Shown one piece after another: positions 1 through 8,142 of a stretch of 64,000 bases of DNA. The position numbers and the translations under genes were made by a program. Source of the stretch: Kribbella amoyensis (GTDB lineage: Bacteria > Actinomycetota > Actinomycetes > Propionibacteriales > Kribbellaceae). The notes under the pieces are model-generated. The model was not told the DNA's origin. It did no database searches and was given only the letters and a program-made list of their open reading frames with translations. The DNA is taken from the NCBI RefSeq assembly GCF_007828865.1, contig NZ_VIVK01000002.1:682001-746000 (forward strand). Reading direction: 5' to 3'. The first letter of the stretch is position 1, and the number at the start of each line of letters is the position of its first letter.

Positions 1-773
1 TCGCGGTACCGGACGCCCTCGATCCCCAGGGTCCGCGCGGACGCCGGGACCAGGGCGATCCCGCGACCGGCGGCGACCAGCAGCACGACGGTGAGGATCT
101 GCTGCACCTGCTCGTCGATCCGCGGATGCGCGTTGGTCAGGAAGCGCACGGTCAGCTCGTGGAAGTACCGCGCCTGGGTGGGGGAGTAGCTGATCACCCG
201 CTCGTTGGAGAAGTCGCTCGGCCGGAGTGGCCGCCGGAGCCCGGCCAGCCGGTGGTCGCTGGGCACGACCGCGATCAGCGGTTCGCGGAACACCACCAAG
301 GAGTCGAGCAGCTCGGAGTCGAACGGCGGCCGGGCCAGTCCGAGGTCGAGCTCGCCGCGGCGCAGGGCGTCGACCTGGGCCGGTGTGACCCGCTCGTGCA
401 GGATCACGTCGACGCCGGGGAGCGCGTCGGAGAGCCGGCGGAGCAACGGGCCGAGCGTACGGATCGCGGAGGCAGCGGTGAACCCGAGCCGCAACGTCCC
501 GGCCGCGCCCTGGTCGACCCGGCGGGCCAGGTCGCCGGCCGTGTCCACCAACGCGAGCAGCCGGCGTGCCTCGTCCAGGAAGGCGCGGCCGGCCTCGGTC
601 AGCTCGACCCGGCGGTTGTCCCGCTCGAGCAGCTTGGCGCCGACGGCGCGTTCGAGTTTCTGGATCTGCCGGCTGAGCGGCGGCTGGGTCATCCGCAGCC
701 GTTCGGCGGCCCGGCCGAAGTGCAGTTCCTCGGCGACGGCGACGAACGCGCTGACTTGGTCGAGCGAGAACAT
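1..773 (-). CDS. LysR family transcriptional regulator (C-terminus cut by window edge)
   Basis: DNA-binding regulator of the LysR family, truncated by the left edge. Read leftward from ATG at 773, about 257 of the usual ~300 residues are present. Residues 1-60 form the winged helix-turn-helix with family hallmarks (HFGRAAERL, TQPPLSRQIQKLE). From about residue 90 a periplasmic-binding-protein-like effector domain begins (LRLGFTAASA, DLGLARPPF). It is divergent from tctC with 112 bases between them, the classic LysR arrangement in which the regulator controls itself and the divergent operon. The effector is therefore inferred to be the carboxylate carried by TctCBA; nothing in the sequence identifies it. 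The gap holds a palindrome at 785-800 that could be its site. Confidence 0.93.
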   Translation of the reverse strand, partial: MFSLDQVSAFVAVAEELHFGRAAERLRMTQPPLSRQIQKLERAVGAKLLERDNRRVELTEAGRAFLDEARRLLALVDTAGDLARRVDQGAAGTLRLGFTAASAIRTLGPLLRRLSDALPGVDVILHERVTPAQVDALRRGELDLGLARPPFDSELLDSLVVFREPLIAVVPSDHRLAGLRRPLRPSDFSNERVISYSPTQARYFHELTVRFLTNAHPRIDEQVQQILTVVLLVAAGRGIALVPASARTLGIEGVRYR

Positions 774-784
774 GATTCACGGAA

Positions 785-838
785 GGTATCACTCAATACC
801 CAAACGGCCTTGGACTGGCATTACAGCCCCCTCATACG
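785..838. promoter_or_regulatory. Palindrome and candidate promoter between LysR gene and tctC
   Basis: GGTAT (785-789) and ATACC (796-800) form a perfect inverted repeat with a 6-base spacer, 12 bases upstream of the LysR start codon. To its right, TTGGAC (810-815), 17 bases, then CATACG (833-838) is a weak sigma-70-type promoter pointing at tctC. A LysR site placed just upstream of the -35 of the divergent operon is usual. The promoter match is modest (-10 3 of 6), so the assignment is tentative. Confidence 0.45.
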
Positions 839-885
839 CTCCACGGATTCATTCGCTCCACGGGGTCCGAAGGAGGGAACACAAG

Positions 886-1893
886 GTGAGATCCGGACAG
901 ATCGGCCGTACCGTCGTGCTGGCCGCGGCGGGCTTCACGGTCACCGCGTTGGTGGCCGGGTGCGGCGGGGTCAAGACGACGTCGTCGGGCAGCGGTGAGG
1001 GTGACTACCCGACCGGGAACATCCAGATGAGTGTCGGTGCTTCGCCTGGTGGCAGTACCGACCTGATCACCCGGGCGATCGCGGAGGGCCTCGGCAAGGA
1101 GCTGGGCGTCTCGGTGCCGGTGGTGAACAAGCCCGGCGCGAACGGCGCGTTGAACGCCAAGGAACTACAGGCCGCACCGGCCGACGGGTACAAGATCGCC
1201 GTCCAGAACGCGTCCCTGTTCACCATCACCCCGCTGGCCGTGTCCGCGGCCGAGGCGGTGAAGCTGGACAGCTTCGACCTGATCGGCGGGGTGTCGCAGG
1301 ACGACTACATGCTCGCCGCGCACGCCGACTCCGGGTTCAAGTCCATCGCCGACCTGAAGAAGGCGGGCAAGAACATCAAGTACGGCACCACCGGGGTCGG
1401 GACCGGGGCGCAGCTCGCGTCCGCGCTGACCTTCAAGGTGGCCGGGATCCCCGCCACCGACGTGCCGTTCGACGGCGGCGCGCCGGCGATGACCGCGTTG
1501 CTCGGCCGGCAGGTCGACGTCGCCACCTTCCAGCTGGGTGAGGGGATCGAGAACGTGAAGGCGGGCAAGCTCGTCCCGCTGGCGGTGTTCTCGCCGGACC
1601 GGATCAAGTACCTGCCGGACGTGCCCACCGCCAAGGAGCAGGGGTACGACGTGGTGGTGTCGCAGTACCGCTTCCTGACCGCGCCGAAGGGCACGCCCGA
1701 GGACGTGAAGGGCAAGCTGCTCGAGGCGGCGAAGAAGACGTACGGGACGGACGCCTACAAGAAGTTCAACGAGGCGAACTTCCTCACCCCGGTCGAGGTC
1801 CCGCCGGCCGAGGTGCAGAAGATGCTGGCGGACGCGACCAAGAAGTACCAGGCGCAGATCCAGCAGTACGGCATCAAGCTGGGTGCCGCGTAG
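886..1893 (+). CDS. tctC: TctC-family solute-binding lipoprotein of a tripartite tricarboxylate transporter
   Basis: Extracytoplasmic solute-binding protein of a tripartite tricarboxylate transporter (Bug/TctC family), 335 residues. The GTG at 886 is chosen because AGGAGGG lies at 871-877 and because it opens a lipoprotein signal peptide: positive start, hydrophobic stretch, lipobox VAGC near residue 24, then a Gly/Ser-rich linker. The mature part has TctC hallmarks: SVGASPGGSTDLITRA at the ligand-binding entry, VVNKPGANG, and GTTGVGTGAQL followed by VPFDGGAPAMTALLG. The frame stays open far upstream but lacks export features there. It captures a carboxylate at the outer membrane face and delivers it to TctA/TctB. 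Two bases separate its stop from tctB, so the three genes form one operon. Substrate is unknown; citrate is only one possibility. Confidence 0.93.
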   Translation: MRSGQIGRTVVLAAAGFTVTALVAGCGGVKTTSSGSGEGDYPTGNIQMSVGASPGGSTDLITRAIAEGLGKELGVSVPVVNKPGANGALNAKELQAAPADGYKIAVQNASLFTITPLAVSAAEAVKLDSFDLIGGVSQDDYMLAAHADSGFKSIADLKKAGKNIKYGTTGVGTGAQLASALTFKVAGIPATDVPFDGGAPAMTALLGRQVDVATFQLGEGIENVKAGKLVPLAVFSPDRIKYLPDVPTAKEQGYDVVVSQYRFLTAPKGTPEDVKGKLLEAAKKTYGTDAYKKFNEANFLTPVEVPPAEVQKMLADATKKYQAQIQQYGIKLGAA

Positions 1894-1895
1894 CG

Positions 1896-2366
1896 ATGGA
1901 GACCTCGATGGAGACCGACCGGCCCGCGCCGGCCGGTCCGAGGTCGCAGCTCGCGGCGGCCGTGGTGGCCACCGGGATCGGCGTCGCCGGGCTGATCGGC
2001 TCGGTCCGGCTCGGGCTCGGGCAGCTCACCGCGCCCGGTCCCGGGCTGTGGCCGTTCGTCATCAGCGTGGTGATCACCGTGCTGTCGATCGTGCTCGCGT
2101 TCACCGGGCGGTCCGCGCTCGACACCGAGCGGTTCACCCGGTCCAGTGTGCAGACCGCGCTCGCCGTCGTCACGCTCGTCCTGCTCGCGATCGCGCTGCC
2201 GTTGATCGGGTTCGAGATCCCGGCCTTGCTGCTGACCTTCTGCTGGTTGCGGGTCCTGGGCAAGGAGTCCTGGCGGTCGTCGATCGTGATCAGCGTGCTG
2301 ACCGTCGTCGCCTTCTACGTCGTCTTCGTGATCCTGCTCCGGATCCCGTTGCCGCGGCTGATCTGA
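1896..2366 (+). CDS. tctB: TctB-family small membrane subunit
   Basis: Small membrane subunit of the tripartite tricarboxylate transporter, 156 residues. Four hydrophobic segments are visible (about residues 19-38, 47-68, 84-104 and 122-148) with the family pattern LGLGQLTAPGPGLWPF after the first segment. Its start lies two bases after the tctC stop and its stop ten bases before the tctA start, so translation is probably coupled. TctB is poorly conserved in general; the assignment rests on size, topology, the PGxGxxP signature and its place between tctC and tctA. An alternative ATG at 1908 (METDRP) is possible. Confidence 0.85.
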   Translation: METSMETDRPAPAGPRSQLAAAVVATGIGVAGLIGSVRLGLGQLTAPGPGLWPFVISVVITVLSIVLAFTGRSALDTERFTRSSVQTALAVVTLVLLAIALPLIGFEIPALLLTFCWLRVLGKESWRSSIVISVLTVVAFYVVFVILLRIPLPRLI

Positions 2367-2376
2367 GGGGGTGGCG

Positions 2377-3876
2377 ATGGACTTCCTGACCCCGGTCGTC
2401 GGCGGCTTCGGCGTCGTGCTCGAACCGGCCAACCTGCTGTACTGCCTGGTCGGTGTCGTGATCGGCATGCTGATCGGCGTTCTGCCCGGTCTCGGCCCGG
2501 CCGCCACGATCGCGATCCTGCTGCCGATCACGTACGGCGTGGAGCCGGTGTCGGCGATCATCATGCTGGCCGGCATCTTCTACGGCGCCCAGTACGGCGG
2601 CACCATCACGTCGGTCCTGCTCCGCCTGCCCGGTGAGGCCTCGTCGGTCGTCACGGTGTTCGACGGCCACGCGCTCGCCAAACAGGGCCGGGCCGGGACC
2701 GCGTTGGGGATCGCCGCCATCGGTTCGTTCGTCGGCGGCACTATCTCCATCGTCGGGCTGACCCTGCTCGCCCCGATCGTGGCCGCTGTCGCACTGGACT
2801 TCGGCCCACCGGAGTACGCCGCGCTGGCGCTGCTCGGCGTGCTGCTGGTCGCGACCGTCGGCAACGGCGGCAAGACCAAGTCGGTGATCGCGGCCGCGAT
2901 CGGGCTGCTGCTCGCGACGGTCGGCCGGGACACCTTCACCGGCGCCAACCGGTTCACCTTCGACAGCCTGAACCTTGCCGACGGCATCGACTTCGTACCG
3001 ATCGCGATGGGCCTGTTCGGGCTCGGCGAGATCCTCTACAACCTGGAGGAGCGGCACAACAAGGTGCAGGCGCCGGCCAAGGTCGCGAACGTGTGGCCGT
3101 CCCGGGCGGAACTGCGGGAGGCCCGGGGCGCGATCGGCCGCGGCTCGGTGATCGGGTTCGTGCTCGGTGTCCTTCCGGGCGGTGGCGCGACCCTGTCGTC
3201 GCTGGTCGCGTACGCCACCGAGAAGCGCCGGGCCAAGCAGCCCGAGCGGTTCGGCAAGGGCGCGATCGAGGGCGTCGCGGCGCCGGAGACCGCGAACAAC
3301 GCCGCCGCGACCTCGTCGTTCATCCCGCTGCTGACGTTGGGCATCCCGGCGAACGCGACGATGGCGCTGATGTTCGGCGCGCTGCTGATCCAGGGCATCC
3401 CGCCCGGCCCGCAGCTGGTCTCGGACCACCCGGACCTGTTCTGGGGGGTGATCAACTCGATGTACATCGGCAACATCCTGCTGCTGGTGATGAGCATCCC
3501 GATGGTCGGGTTGTTCGTCCGCATCCTCCGGATCCGGCCGGCCGTGCTGGCCCCGATCACGGTGCTGATCACGTTGCTCGGCGTCTACACGGTGAACAAC
3601 CAGGTGTTCGACATCTTCCTGGTGATCGTGTTCGGCGTGATCGGCTACCTGATGAAGAAGTTCGGGTTCGAGCCGGGGCCGTTGGTGCTCGCGTTCGTCC
3701 TCGGCAGCGTGATGGAGACCGCGGTCCGGCAGTCGCTGCTGATCTTCGAGGGCGACGTCACCGGCTTCGTCACCCGGCCGATCAGCGGCACGGTGCTGGC
3801 GATCCTGCTGGCCGTACTGCTGCTGCCGGTGGTCAAGCTAGTCCTGAAGAAGCAACGGCGACGCAGTTCGTTCTGA
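2377..3876 (+). CDS. tctA: TctA-family large permease of the tricarboxylate transporter
   Basis: Large membrane subunit of the tripartite tricarboxylate transporter, 499 residues from ATG 2377, preceded by GAGGGG at 2365-2370; GTG at 2371 is an alternative two codons upstream. About 11-12 membrane segments are visible. The TctA signatures are present: GVLPGLGPAATIAILLP near residue 33, GIFYGAQYGGTITSVLLRLPG near residue 70, and a repeat of the glycine-rich loop, GVLPGGGATLSSLVAYATEK near residue 262, followed by APETANNAAATSSFIPLLTLGIP. It is the sodium- or proton-coupled carboxylate channel fed by TctC. Its stop is three bases from the stop of the opposing GntR gene, leaving no room for a terminator. 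Confidence 0.95.
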   Translation: MDFLTPVVGGFGVVLEPANLLYCLVGVVIGMLIGVLPGLGPAATIAILLPITYGVEPVSAIIMLAGIFYGAQYGGTITSVLLRLPGEASSVVTVFDGHALAKQGRAGTALGIAAIGSFVGGTISIVGLTLLAPIVAAVALDFGPPEYAALALLGVLLVATVGNGGKTKSVIAAAIGLLLATVGRDTFTGANRFTFDSLNLADGIDFVPIAMGLFGLGEILYNLEERHNKVQAPAKVANVWPSRAELREARGAIGRGSVIGFVLGVLPGGGATLSSLVAYATEKRRAKQPERFGKGAIEGVAAPETANNAAATSSFIPLLTLGIPANATMALMFGALLIQGIPPGPQLVSDHPDLFWGVINSMYIGNILLLVMSIPMVGLFVRILRIRPAVLAPITVLITLLGVYTVNNQVFDIFLVIVFGVIGYLMKKFGFEPGPLVLAFVLGSVMETAVRQSLLIFEGDVTGFVTRPISGTVLAILLAVLLLPVVKLVLKKQRRRSSF

Positions 3877-3879
3877 CGG

Positions 3880-4587
3880 TCAGCCTTCCTGCAGACGATG
3901 CCGGGAATTGGCCAGGTGTACGCGGGCCGCGGCGCGCGCGGCTTCGGCATCGGCGCGGGCGATCGCGTCGTGGATGTTCTCGTGCTCCAGCGTGACCCGG
4001 GTGAAGTGGGCGGCGTCGTCGTAGGAGTAGGCGGCGTCCAGCCGGGTCCGCGGGAGCATGATCATCATCGGGCCGAGCGAGCCGAGCAGCTCGGTGAAGA
4101 AGTGGTTGCCGGAGGCGGCCGCGACCTTGAGGTGGAAGGCGTAGTCGGCCTCCACCGCCTGGGCCGGGTTGTCGGCCGCGCGCCGGAAGTCGCCCAGCGC
4201 GCGCTCGATCGCCTTCAACTGGTGCTCGGTCCGGCGCTGGGCGGCGAGCCCGGCCGCCTCGACCTCCAGCCCGAGCCGGAAGTCGAGCAGGTCGAGGATG
4301 TCGCGGTGGGACCGGAGCCGGTCGGCCGGCAGCGAGAACGGGCTCGGCTCCGGCACCGCCAGCACGAACGAGCCGCGGCCCTGGAACGTCTCGACCAGCC
4401 CGGCCGCCTGCAACCGCGAGATCGCCTCGCGCACCACGGTCCGGCTGACGGCGTACTCGGCCATCAGCGAGCTCTCGGCCGGCAGCTTGCGGCCCGGTTC
4501 GATCTCGCCGCCGAGGATCTTCGCCTTCAGCGCCTCGACCAGTTCGTGCGCGAGGCCGCGGCCGGCCGCCCGGTCCAGCTCGGTCAT
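3880..4587 (-). CDS. FadR-type GntR family transcriptional regulator
   Basis: Transcriptional regulator of the FadR subgroup of GntR, 235 residues. Residues 10-75 are the winged helix (GLAHELVEALKAKILGGEI, LPAESSLMAEYAVSRTVVRE AISRL), and residues ~85-220 are the all-helical FCD effector domain with its metal-ligand pattern (FRLGLEVEAAGLAA, FHLKVAAASGNHFF, EHENIHDAI). The ATG at 4587 overlaps the stop of the upstream dehydratase gene (TGATG), so the two are one operon. FCD regulators usually bind an organic acid; here it is inferred to be the substrate or product of the neighbouring dehydratase. A matching operator lies at 5748-5760 in front of the operon, so it probably represses its own transcription. 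Confidence 0.93.
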   Translation of the reverse strand: MTELDRAAGRGLAHELVEALKAKILGGEIEPGRKLPAESSLMAEYAVSRTVVREAISRLQAAGLVETFQGRGSFVLAVPEPSPFSLPADRLRSHRDILDLLDFRLGLEVEAAGLAAQRRTEHQLKAIERALGDFRRAADNPAQAVEADYAFHLKVAAASGNHFFTELLGSLGPMMIMLPRTRLDAAYSYDDAAHFTRVTLEHENIHDAIARADAEAARAAARVHLANSRHRLQEG

Positions 4588-5723
4588 CAGGCGGTGCCGA
4601 ACTCGGCCGCGTCGACGGTCCAGGCCCGGCACTGCTCGCTGGTGGTGAAGCCGAGGCCGGGCCGGTCCGGGACCAGCATCCGGCCGTCGAGGGTCTCCAG
4701 CCGCTCGTTGAACAACGGGTTCAGCCACTCGAAGTGCTCGACCCAGGGCTCCCGCGGGTACGTCGCGGCCAGGTGCAGGTGGATCTCCATCGCGAAGTGC
4801 GGCGCGAGCTGGAGGCCGTGGTGGTCGGCCAGGGTCGCGAGCCGCAGGAACGGCGTGATCCCGCCGATCCGGGGCGCGTCCGGCTGGATGATGTCGGCCG
4901 CCCGGGCCTCGATCAGCCGGACGTGCTCGGTCACGCTGCCGAGCATCTCGCCGGTCGCGATCGGGGTGTCCAGCTGCTCGGCGAGGTGCGCGTGCCCCTC
5001 GGCGTCGTAGGCGTCCAGCGGCTCCTCGATCCAGACCAGGTCGAACTCCTCCAGCGCGCGGCCGACCCGGAGCGCGGTCGGGCGGTCCCACTGCTGGTTG
5101 GCGTCGACCATCAGCGGGACGTCGGCGCCGAGGTGCTCGCGGACCGCCCGGACCCGGCGCAGGTCCTCGCGGGTGTCGGGCTGGCCGACCTTGATCTTGA
5201 TCCCGCCGATCCCGTCGGCCAGCGACTTGGTGGCCCGCTCCTTGACCTCGTCCAGCGGCGCGTGCAGGAATCCGCCGGAGGTGTTGTACGCGCGGACCGA
5301 ATCGCGGTGCGCGCCGAGCAACTTGGCCAGCGGCAGGTCGGCCCGCTTGGCCTTCAGGTCCCACAGCGCGATGTCGAGCGCGGCGATCGCCTGGGTGGCG
5401 ACGCCCGACCGGCCGACCGAGGCGCCGGCCCAGAGCAGCTGGTCGTAGATCTTGGCGATGTCGGACGGGTCGGCGCCGATCAGGTTGCCGGCGATCTCCT
5501 TGGCGTGGGCGTACTGCGCCGGTCCGCCGGCCCGCTTCGAGTAGCTGAAGCCGATGCCGTGCCGGTCCTGCTCGGTGCGGATCTCCGCGAACAACAGGAC
5601 GATCTCGGTCATCGGCTTCTGCCGCCCGGTCAGCACCTTGGCGTCGCTGATCGGCTGCTCCAGCGGCAGGACGACGGAGGACAACTGGACATGGCGGATG
5701 CGGTCACTGCTGGCGGTCGGCAT
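4587..5723 (-). CDS. Enolase-superfamily (mandelate racemase/muconate lactonizing) acid-sugar dehydratase
   Basis: Enolase-superfamily enzyme of the mandelate racemase subgroup, 378 residues. It has the KxK base (KIKVG near residue 165), the three acidic metal ligands (MVDANQQWD, WIEEPLD, IATGEM) and the Asp-His dyad region (IIQPDAPRIGG, LAPHFAMEIHLHLAA). Members with this set abstract the proton alpha to a carboxylate, most often to dehydrate acid sugars such as galactarate or talarate; the exact substrate cannot be read here. The ATG at 5723 is chosen because a strong promoter (TTGTCG, 17 bases, TATGAT) ends seven bases before it, giving a leaderless message; ATG 5735 lies inside that -10 box. 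It is the first gene of an operon with the GntR regulator, and tctABC next door may import its substrate. Confidence 0.9.
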   Translation of the reverse strand: MPTASSDRIRHVQLSSVVLPLEQPISDAKVLTGRQKPMTEIVLLFAEIRTEQDRHGIGFSYSKRAGGPAQYAHAKEIAGNLIGADPSDIAKIYDQLLWAGASVGRSGVATQAIAALDIALWDLKAKRADLPLAKLLGAHRDSVRAYNTSGGFLHAPLDEVKERATKSLADGIGGIKIKVGQPDTREDLRRVRAVREHLGADVPLMVDANQQWDRPTALRVGRALEEFDLVWIEEPLDAYDAEGHAHLAEQLDTPIATGEMLGSVTEHVRLIEARAADIIQPDAPRIGGITPFLRLATLADHHGLQLAPHFAMEIHLHLAATYPREPWVEHFEWLNPLFNERLETLDGRMLVPDRPGLGFTTSEQCRAWTVDAAEFGTA

Positions 5724-5730
5724 GCAAGTG

Positions 5731-5760
5731 ATCATACGAGTGGCCAACTTGTACGACAAG
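5731..5760 (-). promoter_or_regulatory. Promoter of dehydratase-gntR operon with overlapping GntR-type operator
   Basis: On the minus strand TTGTCG (5759-5754), a 17-base spacer and TATGAT (5736-5731) form a good sigma-70-type promoter, with the start codon of the dehydratase seven bases later (leaderless). The perfect inverted repeat CTTGT-ACG-ACAAG at 5748-5760 covers the -35 box and fits the known FadR/GntR pattern T.GT...AC.A. Binding there would block RNA polymerase, so the operon's own GntR regulator is the natural candidate repressor. Confidence 0.75.
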
Positions 5761-5781
5761 CTGCGGTGACCGGATCCGGTC

Positions 5782-5834
5782 AGCGATTGATCGGCTGTGA
5801 GCGATTGACACTCGTTCACAGCCGTATTGAGAAT
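5782..5834 (+). promoter_or_regulatory. Promoter and inverted repeat in front of the rpiR-type gene
   Basis: TTGACA (5805-5810), 18 bases, then GAGAAT (5829-5834) form a promoter whose start point would coincide with the ATG at 5842, predicting a leaderless transcript; no ribosome-binding sequence is visible. An inverted repeat of nine-base arms, CGGCTGTGA (5792-5800) and TCACAGCCG (5816-5824), straddles the -35 box, and AGCGATTGA is repeated directly at 5782-5790 and 5800-5808. These are likely sites for autoregulation by the RpiR protein. Confidence 0.6.
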
Positions 5835-5841
5835 CATTCAC

Positions 5842-6726
5842 ATGAGTGCCACCGCGTCGCCGCCGCCGAGTCTGGAGGCCCGGATCCGCGGGCTGCTGCC
5901 GGCGTTGAGCCCTGCGCAGGCGTTGGTCGCGCAGGAAGTACTCCGTGATCCGGCCGGCGTCGCGTCCTCGACGATCGGCGAACTGGCCACCCGCTGCGGG
6001 ACGTCGCTGCCGAGCGTCACCCGGTTCTGCCTGGCCCTCGGACTCGCCGGGTACGCCGAGCTGCGGCTCGCGCTCGCGGCGGAGAGCGGCCGGAGCAGTA
6101 CGAGCTGGGAGCGGGGGACCGGTGCCGAGGTCGGACCCGACGACAGCCTGGACGAGGTCCTGCAGACGTTGCTGCGCGCCGACACCCGGGCGCTCGAGGA
6201 CACCGTGGCCGAGCTGGACGTCCGCGCTCTCGGTGAGGCCGTCCGGGAGCTGTCCGACGCGCGCCGGATCGACCTCTACGCCGTGGGCGGGTCCGCGTCG
6301 GTCGCGGAGGACCTGCGGCTCCGGCTGCACCGGATCGGCCGAGGTGCGAACTGCTGGAGCGACGTGCACACCGCCTTGGCCAGTTCGGCGTTGCTCGGGG
6401 CCGGTGACGTCGCGGTCGGCATCTCCCACACCGGTGAGACCAACGAGGTGCTCGAACCGCTCGGCCGGGCCCGCCGGCAGGGCGCGAAGACCGTTGCCAT
6501 CACCAACTACCCGCGGTCGCCGCTGGCCCGGGCCGCCGACATCGTGCTGGTCACCGCGGCCCGCGACGTCACCTTCCGGACCGGCGGGCTGGCCGGCCGG
6601 CACGCGCAGATGATCGTGCTCGACGCGCTCTACCTCGGGGTCGCCCAGCGCGACTACCCCCTGGCCACCCAGGCCTTCGACCTGACCGCCGACGCCGTCG
6701 CCGGTCACCGGACCCCGCATCGCTGA
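5842..6726 (+). CDS. RpiR family transcriptional regulator (HTH plus SIS domain)
   Basis: Sugar-phosphate-responsive regulator of the RpiR/MurR family, 294 residues. Residues 1-80 hold the RpiR-type helix-turn-helix (STIGELATRCGTSLPSVTRF CLALGL pattern), residues ~115-255 an SIS sugar-isomerase domain that binds phosphosugars (YAVGGSASVAEDLRLRL, VGISHTGETNEVLEPL, VAITNYPRSPLARAADIVL). The ATG at 5842 is preferred over a TTG at 5827 because the promoter's -10 box ends at 5834. The gene for a secreted TIM-barrel protein follows 33 bases downstream and is probably co-transcribed. It likely senses the phosphorylated sugar released by the local pathway, which cannot be named from sequence. Confidence 0.92.
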   Translation: MSATASPPPSLEARIRGLLPALSPAQALVAQEVLRDPAGVASSTIGELATRCGTSLPSVTRFCLALGLAGYAELRLALAAESGRSSTSWERGTGAEVGPDDSLDEVLQTLLRADTRALEDTVAELDVRALGEAVRELSDARRIDLYAVGGSASVAEDLRLRLHRIGRGANCWSDVHTALASSALLGAGDVAVGISHTGETNEVLEPLGRARRQGAKTVAITNYPRSPLARAADIVLVTAARDVTFRTGGLAGRHAQMIVLDALYLGVAQRDYPLATQAFDLTADAVAGHRTPHR

Positions 6727-6759
6727 TCCCCCGCACATCCCCACCGCCCTGGAGGAACC

Positions 6760-8142
6760 ATGCAGAGCCCGCACCACAGCCTTGCCCCGAGCCGCCGCAC
6801 CCTCCTGCTCGGAGCCGGTGCCACCGCCGCCGCGACCTTCGCGGCGACCCAGACCGCGGCGGCGACGACCGCGGCGACCTCGATGGCGCAGGCGGCCGCC
6901 GACGTGGCGATCCCGTCGCCCGACACGCTGCCGCTGACCGGTGGGCCCGACTTCCCGATCGGGTTGTTCTGGCCGCCGCATCCGTACGCGAGCACGCCGC
7001 AGCGGTTCGCCGAGATCGCCGAGGCCGGCTTCGACTTCGTCATCTCCGGCAACTACGCCGGCGACGGCAACATCTTCCAGTACCAGCTGGACCTGGCCCG
7101 GACGGCCGGGCTGAAGATGCTGATCTCCGACGACATCCAGATCCGGAACATGGCCCGCTGGTTCTCGATCTCGGACAACCCGGCCGACCACCTCAGCGTC
7201 ACCCCGGCCGAGGCGCGCGAGCTCTTCACCCGGGCCAGGGATGCGTACGGCCCGTACTCGTCCCTGGCAGGGTTCAACTTCTACGACGAACCCGGCGCCG
7301 GCTGGTTCGGCACGCTGGCGAAGGCGCTGGCCGTGTCCCGCGAGCTCGCGCCGCAACTGCTGCCGTACGTGAACCTGTTCCCGTCCGACGACGCGGCGTA
7401 CTACGACGCGTTCGTGGACGTGGTGAAGCCGTCGCTGGTCTCGTTCGACCGGTACCCGCTGCTGTCGGAGGGGCGGGAGGACGCGAACTACTTCCACAAC
7501 TGGGCGATCGTCCGCAACGCCGCGTTGCGCGGGAACGTCCCGGCCTGGGTGTTCATCCAGACCCTTGCCTACAACAACCATCGGGAACCGACCGCGGCCG
7601 AGCTGCTCTGGCAGGTCAACATCAGCCTCGCCTACGGTGCGAAGGGCATCCAGTACTTCACCTACTGGACCCCGGAGGCCGCGCGCGGCGAGGGCTTCGG
7701 TCCGGCCCTGATCACCGTCGACGGCAAGCGCACCGCCCGGTACGCGGCGGCGAAGAAGATCAACACCACCTGGCTGCACCAGGTCGGCCGCGAACTCAAG
7801 CCGCTCGTCTCCGAGACCGTCGAGCATGCGAACGAGACCCCGCTGCCCAACGGGACCGCGGGATTCCAGCCGACCGACCTGGTCACCGGGGTCGGCGGGC
7901 AGCCCGTGGTGATCGGGACCTTCCGGAGCCGCGACTCGGCCGTCAAGGACCGCTGGCTCCTGGTGGCGAACCGCTCGCACTCCACGTCCACGCGAGCCAC
8001 GCTCACCCTGAACGCGGACCAGGTCACCGGGGTCGACTTCTTCCAGCCGGTCTCCAGCAAGTACAGCGCGACCCGCGGCTCGACGGTCCCGCTCACGCTG
8101 GCTCCGGGTGCGGCCCAGCTGCTCCGCCTGCACGTTCGTTAG
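6760..8142 (+). CDS. Secreted Tat-signal protein with glycoside-hydrolase-like TIM barrel
   Basis: Exported protein of 460 residues. The N-terminus has a twin-arginine signal (SRRTLLLGAG) with a long Ala/Thr-rich hydrophobic region to about residue 50. The body looks like a (beta/alpha)8 glycoside hydrolase of clan GH-A: FPIGLFWPP at the first strand, GFDFVISG, LKMLISDDIQ, AGFNFYDEPGAGW where a catalytic acid is expected (Glu in YDEP), YVNLFPS, LVSFDRYPL, and a C-terminal beta-rich domain (GTFRSRDS, DRWLLVANRS) common on such enzymes. I do not recognise the exact family and assign no substrate. GGAGGAA lies at 6751-6757 before the ATG. It sits 33 bases after the rpiR-type gene and its stop overlaps the opposing citrate synthase stop by four bases. 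Confidence 0.8.
   Translation: MQSPHHSLAPSRRTLLLGAGATAAATFAATQTAAATTAATSMAQAAADVAIPSPDTLPLTGGPDFPIGLFWPPHPYASTPQRFAEIAEAGFDFVISGNYAGDGNIFQYQLDLARTAGLKMLISDDIQIRNMARWFSISDNPADHLSVTPAEARELFTRARDAYGPYSSLAGFNFYDEPGAGWFGTLAKALAVSRELAPQLLPYVNLFPSDDAAYYDAFVDVVKPSLVSFDRYPLLSEGREDANYFHNWAIVRNAALRGNVPAWVFIQTLAYNNHREPTAAELLWQVNISLAYGAKGIQYFTYWTPEAARGEGFGPALITVDGKRTARYAAAKKINTTWLHQVGRELKPLVSETVEHANETPLPNGTAGFQPTDLVTGVGGQPVVIGTFRSRDSAVKDRWLLVANRSHSTSTRATLTLNADQVTGVDFFQPVSSKYSATRGSTVPLTLAPGAAQLLRLHVR

Noticed and set aside
205..885. Upstream extension of tctC
   Set aside because: The frame is open but lacks export features and runs through the opposing LysR gene; GTG 886 has a strong ribosome-binding site and opens a lipoprotein signal.
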